In this document: positions 22,030 through 29,078 of the stretch, one piece after another
How positions within the stretch are numbered: position 1 is the first letter of the stretch
How the letters are laid out: the number at the start of each line of letters is the position of its first letter
NCBI GenBank assembly: GCA_900321775.1
Contig: ONXE01000004.1
Coordinates: forward strand, 1 to 29,078
Direction: 5' to 3'
From: an uncultured Bacteroidales bacterium
GTDB taxonomy: Bacteria > Bacteroidota > Bacteroidia > Bacteroidales > Paludibacteraceae
Length of the DNA stretch: 29,078 nucleotides
Program-made: the position numbers and the translations under genes
Notes under the pieces: generated by a model
What the model was told of the DNA's origin: nothing
The model's database searches: none
Seen by the model: the letters and a program-made list of their open reading frames with translations, nothing else

Positions 22030-23406
22030 ATGGAATTACCATTTGCAGAAGCGTGGAAAATCAAGATGGTTGAACCCATCCGTAAGTCGAGTCGTGAGGA
22101 GCGTGAAGTGTGGCTTCGCGAAGCTCACAACAACGTGTTTATGCTGAAGAGCGAGCAGGTGTATATCGACCTGCTGACAGACTCGGGAACAGGTGCAATG
22201 AGTGACCGTCAGTGGGCGGCAATGATGCAAGGCGACGAAAGCTACGGCGGTGCGCGCAGTTTTTTCCGAATGAAAGACACAATTACGAGCCTGACGGGCT
22301 TTCCGTACGTTATCCCGACGCATCAGGGCCGTGCGGCAGAGAACGTGCTGTTCTCGTATCTAGTCAAACCGGGTCAGGTGATTCCGGGCAACGCACATTT
22401 TGACACAACGAAAGGGCATATCGAGAGCCGCAAAGCCTTTGCGGTGGACGTGACGATTCCGGAAGCCAAGGACACGCAGTTGGAGTTGCCATTCAAGGGC
22501 AACGTGAGTCTGGAGTTGCTGGAGAAAGTGTTGAAAGAGAATCCGGGCAACGTACCGTTCATGGTGTTAACGGTGACGAACAACACCGTAGGCGGCCAGC
22601 CAGTAAGCATGCAGAACATCCGTGAGACGTGCGCATTGTGTCACAAATACGGCGTGCCGGTGAACATCGATTCGGCACGGTTTGTGGAGAACGCCTATTT
22701 CATCAAGACACGCGAGGCGGGTTATGCCGACAAGACTATCCGTGAGATTGTGCGCGAAATGTTCAGTTACGCCGATTGTATGACTATGAGTGCGAAGAAA
22801 GACGCGCTGGTTAACATGGGCGGTTTCATTGCCACGAAGCGTGAGGATTGGTATGAAGGTGCGAAGTTGTTCTGCATCCCCTTTGAGGGCTTTCTGACCT
22901 ATGGCGGCATGAACGGTCGTGACATGGAAGCGTTGGCAGTGGGACTGGAGGAGAACTGCGAGTTTGAGATGGTGGAGACGCGCATCAAACAGGTTCATTA
23001 TCTGGCAAGCAAACTGGACGAATACGGCATTCCGTACCAGCGTCCTGCAGGCGGTCACGCTATCTTTGTGGATGCAGACAAGGTACTGACGAATATACCG
23101 AAGGAGGAGTTTCCCGCACAGACGCTGACGTGCGAACTATATCTGGAGGCGGGCATCCGCGCGTGTGAGATAGGTTACGTGCTGGCCGACCGCGATCCCG
23201 TGACCCGCGAGAACCGTTTCGGCGGGCTGGATTTTGTCAGACTGTGCATTCCTCGACGCGTCTATACCAACAACCACATGGATGTGATTGCGGCCGCGCT
23301 GAAGAACGTGTATGACCGTCGTGACAGCATACGTCGTGGCTTGGAGATCACGTGGGAGGCGGAATTGATGCGCCACTTCACGTGTCAGTTCAAGCGGCTG
23401 GGTTAA
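22030..23406 (+). CDS. tnaA: Tryptophanase
   Basis: The product is a 458-residue PLP enzyme of the beta-eliminating lyase family, converting tryptophan to indole, pyruvate and ammonia. Landmarks: IDLLTDSGTGAMSD, PTHQGRAAEN, FDTTKGH, TNNTVGGQPVS, IDSARFVENAYFIK, and the PLP lysine in MSAKKDALVNMGG (Lys257). Tyrosine phenol-lyase is close, but that enzyme has a substrate-specific Arg in its SMERG motif, where this protein has ACEIG as in tryptophanases. That and FDTTKGH favour tryptophanase. It has its own promoter; no TnaB permease or leader peptide is adjacent. The stop overlaps the stop of nth on the other strand by 4 nt. Indole would be a secreted metabolite and signal. Confidence 0.93.
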   Translation: MELPFAEAWKIKMVEPIRKSSREEREVWLREAHNNVFMLKSEQVYIDLLTDSGTGAMSDRQWAAMMQGDESYGGARSFFRMKDTITSLTGFPYVIPTHQGRAAENVLFSYLVKPGQVIPGNAHFDTTKGHIESRKAFAVDVTIPEAKDTQLELPFKGNVSLELLEKVLKENPGNVPFMVLTVTNNTVGGQPVSMQNIRETCALCHKYGVPVNIDSARFVENAYFIKTREAGYADKTIREIVREMFSYADCMTMSAKKDALVNMGGFIATKREDWYEGAKLFCIPFEGFLTYGGMNGRDMEALAVGLEENCEFEMVETRIKQVHYLASKLDEYGIPYQRPAGGHAIFVDADKVLTNIPKEEFPAQTLTCELYLEAGIRACEIGYVLADRDPVTRENRFGGLDFVRLCIPRRVYTNNHMDVIAAALKNVYDRRDSIRRGLEITWEAELMRHFTCQFKRLG

Positions 23407-24044
23407 TAAGCAAGGTTTTTGTAATACCGGCAGACGGAACGTATTCCGCAGTCAGCACATTTGGGATTGCGTGCGGTGCAGACATAGCGTCCGTGAAGCA
23501 GCAACCAATGGTGTGCCTTGGGGATGAGTTCCTCGGGGATATATCGAACAAGGGCCCGCTCGGTTTGGAGCGGGTTCTTGCTGTTTGTAGTGAGCCCGAT
23601 TCGCTCGGATACTCGGAAGATATGCGTGTCCACAGCCATAGTAGGGCGATTCCAGATGACGGCGCAGACAACGTTGGCGGTCTTGCGTCCTACGCCGGGT
23701 AGTGTGGTGAGCGTCTCGACCGTGTCCGGCACGCATCCGCCGAAGTCAGAGACGAGTTGCTGTGCCATGGCCTTGAGATGCGCTGCTTTGGAGTTGGGAT
23801 AAGAGACAGAACGGACGAAGGTGAGGATCTCGTCCACAGAGGCCTCGGCCATTCGTTCCGGTGTAGGATAGGCCTCGAAAAGTGCCGGTGTGACCATGTT
23901 AACGCGCTTGTCGGTACATTGCGCCGAGAGCATCACCGCCACGAGCAACTGAAAGGGGTTGTCGTAGCGAAGTTCGGACTGCGGATCGGGCATCACAGCA
24001 GCGAGCCGGCTGAGGACGAAGTTATATTTTTGTTGGAGAGTCAT
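23403..24044 (-). CDS. nth: Endonuclease III (DNA glycosylase/AP lyase)
   Basis: This 213-residue base-excision repair enzyme removes oxidised pyrimidines and nicks the abasic site. The helix-hairpin-helix LPGVGRKTANVV carries the catalytic lysine; the catalytic aspartate is in AVDTHIFRVSERIGL. The C-terminal 4Fe-4S loop is complete: C-x6-C-x2-C-x5-C in CTARNPKCADCGIRSVC. Length is normal (E. coli Nth 211). It is the last gene in the minus-strand series and converges with tnaA, the two stop codons overlapping; no terminator hairpin separates them. A hairpin/heptamer element of about 90 nt lies between it and the DUF4924 gene. Confidence 0.96.
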   Translation of the reverse strand: MTLQQKYNFVLSRLAAVMPDPQSELRYDNPFQLLVAVMLSAQCTDKRVNMVTPALFEAYPTPERMAEASVDEILTFVRSVSYPNSKAAHLKAMAQQLVSDFGGCVPDTVETLTTLPGVGRKTANVVCAVIWNRPTMAVDTHIFRVSERIGLTTNSKNPLQTERALVRYIPEELIPKAHHWLLLHGRYVCTARNPKCADCGIRSVCRYYKNLAY

Positions 24045-24047
24045 TTT

Positions 24048-24134
24048 ATGGTTAATGGTTAGGACCCTTCTATGCGGAGGCCGCTCCTCCCGTTCCGTCG
24101 GGAGGACGCTCCGGGTTAATGGTTAATGGTTGAT
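24048..24134. repeat. Heptamer-hairpin-heptamer element
   Basis: ATGGTTA twice (24048-24061), then a long hairpin (TCCTCCCG 24085-24092 with CGGGAGGA 24099-24106, and CGGAG 24075-24079 with CTCCG 24109-24113), then GGTTAAT, GGTTAAT, GGTTGAT (24114-24134). No T-run follows the hairpin on either strand, so it is not a standard terminator. It resembles a REP-like intergenic element. Confidence 0.65.
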
Positions 24135-24173
24135 GGGGCTTATAGGACTATGAGAATTATTGGCTAAAGCCAA

Positions 24174-24653
24174 TTATTCGTCCAGAAGTTCGGTGTTCTC
24201 GGCGAGTTCCTTGTAGGTGGCAGCCAGCACAGAGAGAAGTCGGCTGACGCTCTCTTGTACGGCCGTTGTCTCGGGCGAGATCGGTTTTTTCTGGAGACGC
24301 AGCAGCATAATCTCGTAGAGGAAAGTGAGGCACATCTGCATATCGGACTGCGTAGGGTCATCGGTTTTTGCCTTGAGGATGTTGATTGACGGAAGCAGTT
24401 GCAGCCAGGCGGCGCGATAGGTAGCCTCTTCGTCGTAGAGTCGGCTATGCAGTTCGTCCATTTCACTGACGGCTATTTGAGCCAACTGCACATGCCCACG
24501 TTCCAGGACTCCCTCAGCGCGCATCATATCTTTCAGGTCGCGCAGATAAGCGTTCTGTTCAAGCGCCTCGTCGTTCTGAAAAGCACGAACGAGGTCCTCC
24601 ATCTGCCATGTTTGGAGAATGTATTCTGCTATATTGTCTTTTTTCGAAATCAT
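24174..24653 (-). CDS. DUF4924 family protein
   Basis: This 159-residue, all-helical, soluble acidic protein starts KKDNIAEYILQTWQMEDLVR, the signature of the Bacteroidota-specific DUF4924 family, and carries MCLTFLYEIMLLRL further on. Function is unknown. It follows the S4-domain gene after 42 nt, in a spacer with ATTGGTCTTAT repeats, and precedes nth. Confidence 0.85.
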   Translation of the reverse strand: MISKKDNIAEYILQTWQMEDLVRAFQNDEALEQNAYLRDLKDMMRAEGVLERGHVQLAQIAVSEMDELHSRLYDEEATYRAAWLQLLPSINILKAKTDDPTQSDMQMCLTFLYEIMLLRLQKKPISPETTAVQESVSRLLSVLAATYKELAENTELLDE

Positions 24654-24663
24654 AATGGAAATT

Positions 24664-24699
24664 ATTGGTCTTATAGGGCTATAGGACGATTGGTCTTAT
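24664..24699. repeat. Short direct repeat at the end of the S4-domain gene
   Basis: ATTGGTCTTAT occurs at 24664-24674 and 24689-24699, the second copy covering the S4-domain stop codon. CTTATAGGGCTAT (24670-24682) differs in one base from 24139-24151, so related short repeats lie on both sides of the DUF4924 gene. Confidence 0.55.
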
Positions 24700-25106
24700 G
24701 GGGTTTCGAAGTCGTCATCGAGGTCGAAGTCGTCGAAGTCGGAGATGAACGTCTCGATGTCGCGACGGTCTTTCTTGGTGGGACGTCCAGTTCCGCGGTC
24801 TCTACCCGACTGCGCCGCCAGGCGTGCGAGTTCAAGAACCTGGAGTTGTTCGGGGGTAGTGATGTCCTGCATGTACTCGGGCACCAGTTTGGCTCCGAGT
24901 CGGTTGCCCGAAAGGGCCAGTATTTTGTAGGTGTACGTGACGGGGCCTTTGCGCACGGTGAACACATCGCCCACATGGAAGGTGCGGGACGGTTTGAGTT
25001 CCGCTCCATTCATCTTGACACGTCCGTTTTTGCAGGCATCGGCGGCAATGGAACGTGTCTTGTAGATGCGCATTGCGAAGAGGTATTTATCGACTCTTTC
25101 TTCCAT
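24696..25106 (-). CDS. hslR: S4-domain RNA-binding protein (Hsp15/HslR-like)
   Basis: This 136-residue protein has an N-terminal S4 domain, starting ERVDKYLFAMRIYKTRSIAA and with GRVKMNGAELKPSRTFHVGD, the usual helix-turn-sheet RNA-binding surface. The C-terminal part is basic (GRDRGTGRPTKKDRRD) then acidic (DFDDFDLDDDFE). Hsp15 recycles stalled 50S subunits that carry peptidyl-tRNA, so the neighbouring pth fits functionally. The start ATG is 1 nt after the sulfatase stop, so translation is probably coupled. Confidence 0.9.
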   Translation of the reverse strand: MEERVDKYLFAMRIYKTRSIAADACKNGRVKMNGAELKPSRTFHVGDVFTVRKGPVTYTYKILALSGNRLGAKLVPEYMQDITTPEQLQVLELARLAAQSGRDRGTGRPTKKDRRDIETFISDFDDFDLDDDFETP

Positions 25107-25107
25107 A

Positions 25108-27057
25108 TTACTTATCCCTCTCGTCCACAGTGAGGTGATCTTCTATCATGCGGGAGAAATACTGCTGCAAGTAGCCTTTGAGATAACGCACCATCTGTTT
25201 TTGCTCAGTTCCAGTGAGGGTTCCCGAAGATTTGTTGATGTTCTCGCCATCGAACAGCAGCATGCCGTTGAGGCCCATGATCTGGTAGTTGGGATAGTTG
25301 TAACAGATGGCGTAGTTGTCGTGTTTCGGGGCCGTGAGCGCGTTTTGTCCGAAGGCGAAATAGGTTTCCTCAACGCCCAAGAAATCGAGCACTGAAGGCA
25401 TGATATCCACCTGTGAAACCACCTGCGTGTGATCGTAGCGCGGCTTGAGGAGGGAAGGCATGTAGAACGCAATCGGCACGCGGAAGAGTCCCTCTTCGTT
25501 GGTATATTCGGGATGGTAGAGCTGACTAGTATGATCCGCCGTGATAACAAACAGCGTATTGTCGAACCAGGGCTGTTTGGCAGCCTCGCGGAAAAACTCG
25601 CCCAAAGCGTGGTCGGAATAGGCGATGCAACGGCACAGCGGTTCGGGTCCTTCGGGGAACTGCCCTTCGTAGCGCTTAGGCACACGGAACGGATGGTGGC
25701 TGGAAGCTGTAAAGACGGACGTGATGAAAGGTTCGCGCAGTTGGCTCATCTTTCGGCAGTAATACTGCAGGAACTCCTCATCCCAAATAGCCCACGTGCC
25801 ATCGAAGGCAAAATAGTCGGTACTGGGGTCGGCACTATACTCGTTCATGCCGTAGTAACTGTCGAAACCTGCGCTTCGAGCATAGGCCTGGAATCCCATA
25901 CTGCCGTTGGGTGCGCCGTGGAAGAAGGCAGACTGATACCCATAGAACTTGAGCACTTCGGCAATGGAAGAGACGGTGTTTGTGGAGTACTGCGTGGTGA
26001 CGTACGGCTCGATGAACATCGGAATACTGGAGAGTACCGACGGCATGGCGTCGATGGACTTACGTCCTGCAGCGAAGGAATGCTCAAAGGTGACAGAACG
26101 AGCCAGAATAGAGTCCAGATTAGGCGTGAACCCCTGATAGGTGCCACCGTCCAGGTCGTGGTTGTAGAAGCCTATGTGCTCCGTAGCAAAACTCTCCAGA
26201 ATGAGAATCACCACATTGGGTTTAGAGGGCATGAAATGTATCTTATCATAGCCGGGGTCGTGTATAGGCGAGCAGATGAAACCGAGTTGTCCCCGCTGGA
26301 AATACTGCGGGTCCTCGAAAGTGGTTCTCTCGGCAGACATCATGAGCGTGAAAGGTGTGTTAAGCACCAGCACGGTCTCGCGTGGACTATTCACATACTG
26401 CATGGCGTTGGAGATAGTCAGGGGTCGTGTCCAGCGGCCGAAACCGCCACGGATACCTATGACGATGAAATAGACGGAGATGAGCAGAAACGCCGTCTCG
26501 CAGATATAGTATTTTTTGCGGTTGAGGGCAATAGGCAACAGGGGTCGGCGATACCACGCCCACAAGGCTATGAGCATCGCGACGCCGAAAACAGTCACGA
26601 ACCAATAGTCACCCATGCCTTCCATGATGATAGACTTGATATTGTCGTCGTTGGCAAACTCCTTGAACACAGAAAATGTGGTTCGCCTGCTCGTGAAGGA
26701 GATGTATGGCATGTCCATACAGTTGATGATAATGCCCAGAGCATTGGGTATGTAGAACAGCAACTTCTCGATAATCTGGTAAGCAGAGTTGTTGCGCACA
26801 TGCTCGGGCAGCGGGAGCAGTACCAGTAGCAGATAAGCCGATGACAAGTAGAGTACAGCCGTCAGGTCGAAACGCAGACCTCCAAGAAACATCTCAATGA
26901 AATGACTTGTTTCCGTCCCCAAGAACAGATGCGGGAAGAAGAAATAGAGGAACAAGCGCATCAGTGAATAGAAAAACATCACCAATGCGACGTTACAAGC
27001 AGCAGTCGTCCACGGATGGTGCCAAAAACGACGAAGGTATTGCATGTTATTTTCCAT
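25108..27057 (-). CDS. LtaS-like membrane sulfatase / phosphotransferase family protein
   Basis: The product is 649 residues. Membrane helices occupy the first about 205 residues (near 18-42, 63-82, 100-115, 152-168, 187-204). The periplasmic alkaline-phosphatase-fold domain follows: NVVILILESF (Glu288, metal ligand), SFAAGRKSIDAMPS (Ser334 where LtaS has a Thr nucleophile), SSHHPFRVP, SDHALG and ITADHTS (Asp508, His509, metal ligands). LtaS-like enzymes transfer phosphoglycerol or phosphoethanolamine to envelope lipids or glycans; Bacteroidota lack lipoteichoic acid, so the acceptor is unknown. ATG 27057 overlaps the end of pth by 11 nt, and the in-frame ATG at 27045 would avoid this. Only 1 nt separates it from the S4-domain gene. 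Confidence 0.88.
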   Translation of the reverse strand: MENNMQYLRRFWHHPWTTAACNVALVMFFYSLMRLFLYFFFPHLFLGTETSHFIEMFLGGLRFDLTAVLYLSSAYLLLVLLPLPEHVRNNSAYQIIEKLLFYIPNALGIIINCMDMPYISFTSRRTTFSVFKEFANDDNIKSIIMEGMGDYWFVTVFGVAMLIALWAWYRRPLLPIALNRKKYYICETAFLLISVYFIVIGIRGGFGRWTRPLTISNAMQYVNSPRETVLVLNTPFTLMMSAERTTFEDPQYFQRGQLGFICSPIHDPGYDKIHFMPSKPNVVILILESFATEHIGFYNHDLDGGTYQGFTPNLDSILARSVTFEHSFAAGRKSIDAMPSVLSSIPMFIEPYVTTQYSTNTVSSIAEVLKFYGYQSAFFHGAPNGSMGFQAYARSAGFDSYYGMNEYSADPSTDYFAFDGTWAIWDEEFLQYYCRKMSQLREPFITSVFTASSHHPFRVPKRYEGQFPEGPEPLCRCIAYSDHALGEFFREAAKQPWFDNTLFVITADHTSQLYHPEYTNEEGLFRVPIAFYMPSLLKPRYDHTQVVSQVDIMPSVLDFLGVEETYFAFGQNALTAPKHDNYAICYNYPNYQIMGLNGMLLFDGENINKSSGTLTGTEQKQMVRYLKGYLQQYFSRMIEDHLTVDERDK

Positions 27058-27610
27058 TATATTGATTCATGGTTCGCTCGATGCCTTGCAGACAGAAGGA
27101 GCGTATGATTTCGTTGGTTACTTTCATTCTGTCGGGCAGCGCCTGCGCCTCTTCTGCAGTCCATTCGCCCAAGACAAAACTGATTTGTACGCCATGTGCA
27201 AAATCGTTGCCTATTCCGAAACGAAGGCGGCAGTAATTAGGGGTACAGAGACATTGCTCGATGTTCTTCAGTCCGTTGTGCCCGCCATCGGAGCCCGCCT
27301 TGCGCATGCGAATAGTTCCGAACGGCAGGTTGAGGTCGTCCACCATCACCAGTAGGTTTTCCAATGGGATGTTCTCTTTGAGTAGCCAGTAGCGGACGGC
27401 CATACCGCTGAGATTCATAAACGTGGAGGGTTTGAGCAAGACCAGTTCGGCGTTCTTGACACGACATCTGCCTACAAATCCGTAGCGTTTGTCCTCCCAT
27501 TGCACATCGGCGCTCTGTGCGAACGCGTCGATGATTTTGAAGCCGATGTTGTGCCGAGTGTTGGCGTATTCGTCGCCAATGTTCCCCAGCCCCACGATTA
27601 AGTATTTCAT
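27047..27610 (-). CDS. pth: Peptidyl-tRNA hydrolase
   Basis: This 187-residue enzyme cleaves peptidyl-tRNA released from stalled ribosomes. The motifs are complete: YLIVGLGNIGDEYANTRHNI (catalytic His20), LLKPSTFMNLSG, VMVDDLNLPFG (catalytic Asp) and GGHNGLKNIEQ. Length is normal. It lies downstream of rplY with a hairpin in the 70-nt spacer, and overlaps the sulfatase start. The order rplY-pth is a common Bacteroidales arrangement. Confidence 0.97.
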   Translation of the reverse strand: MKYLIVGLGNIGDEYANTRHNIGFKIIDAFAQSADVQWEDKRYGFVGRCRVKNAELVLLKPSTFMNLSGMAVRYWLLKENIPLENLLVMVDDLNLPFGTIRMRKAGSDGGHNGLKNIEQCLCTPNYCRLRFGIGNDFAHGVQISFVLGEWTAEEAQALPDRMKVTNEIIRSFCLQGIERTMNQYNGK

Positions 27611-27634
27611 GTCTTAGAAATGATTCTTAAAATC

Positions 27635-27661
27635 GAAAGGACGAGAAAACCCCGTCCTTTC
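27635..27661 (-). terminator. Hairpin between rplY and pth
   Basis: A perfect 9-bp stem (GAAAGGACG 27635-27643 with CGTCCTTTC 27653-27661) lies 20 nt after the rplY stop. On the minus strand the following bases are GATTTTAAG, only weakly T-rich, so it may be a partial terminator that lets some transcription reach pth. Confidence 0.55.
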
Positions 27662-27680
27662 TGTTTCTTTGTAGGCTGGA

Positions 27681-28247
27681 TTAAGCCTCCTCTTGTTGCT
27701 TCGAAGCGCGAGTGGCTTTCACCTGTGCTACAACCAGGTCTTTTACGTTAACGATCTCATACTTGTCGAACTTGAGGTCGCTGACCTGAATGCGCTTGCC
27801 AAGTCCCAACGTGGTCACGTCGACTACGACGCGGTCGGGCAGGTCGGTATAAATAGCCGAAACCTTGAGTTTGCGAACTTCGAGAGACAGTTTACCACCG
27901 GCTTTCACACCTTCAGCGTGACCAGTGAGCTGAACGGGAATCTCCACCGTTACAGGCTTCTTGTCGGTCACCTCGAGGAAATCAATGTGCAGGAGTTGCT
28001 CCTTAACGGGGTGGAACTGCAGCTCTTTAACGACTGCGTTGTGTTTCTTACCGTCGATAGTGAGCTCCACTACCATTGTGTCGGGGGTGTAAATCAATTT
28101 GCGTACGTCAGCCACATTTACCGTGAAGGTAATATTGTCGCCATTGCCGTACAGGTTGCAGGGTACGAGGTCCTGCTTGCGCAGCTCTTTGGCTGCTTTC
28201 TTGCCAAAGTCCTTGCGGATTTGGCCGGAGAGTTCAAATGTTTTCAT
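27681..28247 (-). CDS. rplY: 50S ribosomal protein L25/general stress protein Ctc
   Basis: The product is 188 residues. The N-terminal L25 domain starts with LSGQIRKDFGKKAAKELRKQ and has LVPCNLYGNG and the 5S-rRNA-binding beta barrel; the C-terminal TL5/Ctc domain follows (PVTVEIPVQLTGHAEGVKAG and VDVTTLGLGKRIQVSDLKF). L25 binds 5S rRNA in the large subunit; the two-domain form is usual in Bacteroidota. It lies 65 nt after tRNA-Gln on the same strand and probably shares its promoter, which is the twin of the rpsA promoter. Confidence 0.96.
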   Translation of the reverse strand: MKTFELSGQIRKDFGKKAAKELRKQDLVPCNLYGNGDNITFTVNVADVRKLIYTPDTMVVELTIDGKKHNAVVKELQFHPVKEQLLHIDFLEVTDKKPVTVEIPVQLTGHAEGVKAGGKLSLEVRKLKVSAIYTDLPDRVVVDVTTLGLGKRIQVSDLKFDKYEIVNVKDLVVAQVKATRASKQQEEA

Positions 28248-28312
28248 TCTAACGTGTTACTTAATATTAAATATCCCATCACACATACTCAGAGGCATTG
28301 CCATGAGAGTAG

Positions 28313-28384
28313 TTGTCTAACCTGGAATCGAACCAAGATCTTCAGAACCAAAATCTGACGTAATAGCCTTTATACCATTAGACA
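28313..28384 (-). tRNA. tRNA-Gln (TTG anticodon)
   Basis: A 72-nt cloverleaf on the minus strand: acceptor arm TGTCTAA/TTAGACA (28384-28378 with 28320-28314), anticodon arm TCAGA-TTTTGGT-TCTGA giving anticodon TTG, T-arm CTTGG-TTCGATT-CCAGG, discriminator A at 28313. CCA is not encoded. It reads codon CAA and by wobble CAG. Confidence 0.95.
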
Positions 28385-28579
28385 TCGCTTCGGCAACAAG
28401 GTCGCAAAAGAAAGAAACTTCCGTCTTCGCTCCAGCTTCTTTGGGGCGACTTGTGCCTCGCTCCTCCCCACCACAAACACTTCGTTGGTTTGCGTCGGGG
28501 GCCCCATTTTTTTTGCGTTTTGTCATCCGAAATCAGCGCGTTTTGCCACTCTAATCGGATGCGTTCCGCGAAAAGGCCT
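28385..28579 (-). other. Unexplained leader between the promoter and tRNA-Gln
   Basis: The promoter lies about 190 nt before the tRNA 5' end, longer than needed. The sense strand is G-rich early (GGGGCCCCCGACGC near 28505-28492) and then purine-rich (GAAGACGGAAG near 28430). Short frames there are not gene-like. It might hold a small RNA or simply be a processed leader; I recognise no known family. Confidence 0.3.
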
Positions 28580-28632
28580 GCAAAATTACTGCTTTTTTCT
28601 GACATACGCAAACTTTTTGGCAAAAAAATGCA
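28580..28632 (-). promoter_or_regulatory. Promoter of the tRNA-Gln / rplY unit
   Basis: Minus strand: TTTG (28612-28609), 20-nt spacer, TAATTTTG (28588-28581), upstream TGCATTTTTTT (28632-28622). The 53-nt block differs from the rpsA promoter at only four positions. It begins 4 nt after the tatC stop codon. Confidence 0.85.
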
Positions 28633-28636
28633 TTTT

Positions 28637-29078
28637 TTATGTCATTTTTTGCTTTTCTACGCGTTTTACCACACAAATTCCCACTTCATAGAGTACATAA
28701 ATGGGCAAACTGACAAGACTGAGGGTGAAGATATCACCAGTGGGTGTGATGAGAGCGGCCAAGATGACGATAGCCACAACGGCATGTCTGCGGTAGTGCC
28801 GCATTGGCGCAGAGGTGAGCAGTCCCAGTTTGGCCAAGAGCCAACACAACACGGGCAACTCGAAGAACACCCCCATCATCAGGCTGAGGATAAGCAGTGT
28901 GGAAATATACGAGTCCAGCGAAATCAGGTTGGCTATGCCTGCCTGTACCTGATATGTGCCGAGGAAACGGAACGTGAAGGGGAAGATCAGCAGGTAACTC
29001 AGCGCGAGGCCCAAGAGGAACATCACATATCCGGCCAGTACTGCAGGCAGGGCTGCAGCGCGTTCGTTGGGATACAGG
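28637..29078 (-). CDS. tatC: Twin-arginine translocase subunit TatC (3' part)
   Basis: The start lies beyond the right edge; 147 codons are visible, from LYPNERAAALPAV to the stop at 28637. The membrane helices are typical: MFLLGLALSYLLIFPFTFRF, then YISTLLILSLMMGVFFELPVL, MRHYRRHAVVAIVILAALITPTGD and the closing LPIYVLYEVGICV. The E-[LV]-P in the fifth helix region and the ITPTGD motif with the following YEVG are diagnostic of TatC. It forms the substrate receptor of the Tat pathway, exporting folded proteins. tatA may precede it outside the window. Confidence 0.92.
   Translation of the reverse strand, partial: LYPNERAAALPAVLAGYVMFLLGLALSYLLIFPFTFRFLGTYQVQAGIANLISLDSYISTLLILSLMMGVFFELPVLCWLLAKLGLLTSAPMRHYRRHAVVAIVILAALITPTGDIFTLSLVSLPIYVLYEVGICVVKRVEKQKMT

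Noticed and set aside
25429..26829. A 466-codon plus-strand frame opposite the sulfatase
   Set aside because: The sulfatase motifs and membrane helices on the minus strand are clear; this frame has no recognisable domain.
28317..28623. Two minus-strand frames of 69 and 81 codons over the tRNA leader
   Set aside because: One overlaps the tRNA and both overlap the leader or promoter; the composition is not protein-like.

Overview
The window looks like a chromosomal segment of a gut-type Bacteroidales bacterium (Bacteroidota); the genus cannot be fixed from sequence alone. Evidence: eight promoters fit the Bacteroidota sigma pattern (TTTG or TTG, 18-20 nt, TANNTTTG); ribosome binding sites are not purine-rich; DUF4924, DUF3109 and BspA-type leucine-rich-repeat proteins are present; and housekeeping genes are typical Bacteroidales versions. 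No IS element, CRISPR array, rRNA or phage module was seen.

Layout. 1-1942 (-): a secreted beta-helix/GLUG-repeat surface protein, cut by the window edge and broken by one frameshift. 2385-7087 (+): MMPL exporter, LolA-like carrier, a UspA-like protein and a WlbA-like sugar-nucleotide dehydrogenase. 7167-11667 (-): a compact operon ruvX-def-mntP-DUF3109-membrane protein-acyl-CoA ligase, read from a clear promoter at 11693-11723. 12024-13865 (-): rpsA with its own promoter, leader and terminator. 14244-21618 (-): a mostly AT-rich accessory island with two BspA-like LRR proteins, a small repeat protein, a 144-residue membrane protein, a PDDEXK (DUF1016/YhcG) nuclease and a 119-residue unknown. 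22030-23406 (+): tryptophanase with its own promoter and a triple 11-bp repeat upstream. 23403-28384 (-): nth, DUF4924, S4-domain protein, LtaS-like sulfatase, pth, rplY and tRNA-Gln, followed by the 3' part of tatC at the right edge.

How the parts fit together. The core is translation and maintenance: S1, L25, Pth, peptide deformylase, tRNA-Gln, Hsp15-like S4 protein, RuvX and Nth. rpsA and the tRNA-Gln/rplY unit share almost the same 53-nt promoter, which suggests common control. Envelope functions are the exporter/LolA pair, the sulfatase, TatC and the surface proteins. The accessory island supplies large repeat adhesins, one ending in InlB-type and CBM26-like modules, both carrying the same C-terminal tail whose DNA is GC-rich like the core genome.

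The most unusual non-coding signals are: tandem 7-nt repeats of different sequence in several spacers; a conserved TGCA-plus-T-tract upstream of five minus-strand promoters; three helically phased TTAACA boxes upstream of tnaA; and a plus-strand promoter whose start would fall inside a strong hairpin at 19848-19941. No complete new multi-gene system could be demonstrated.
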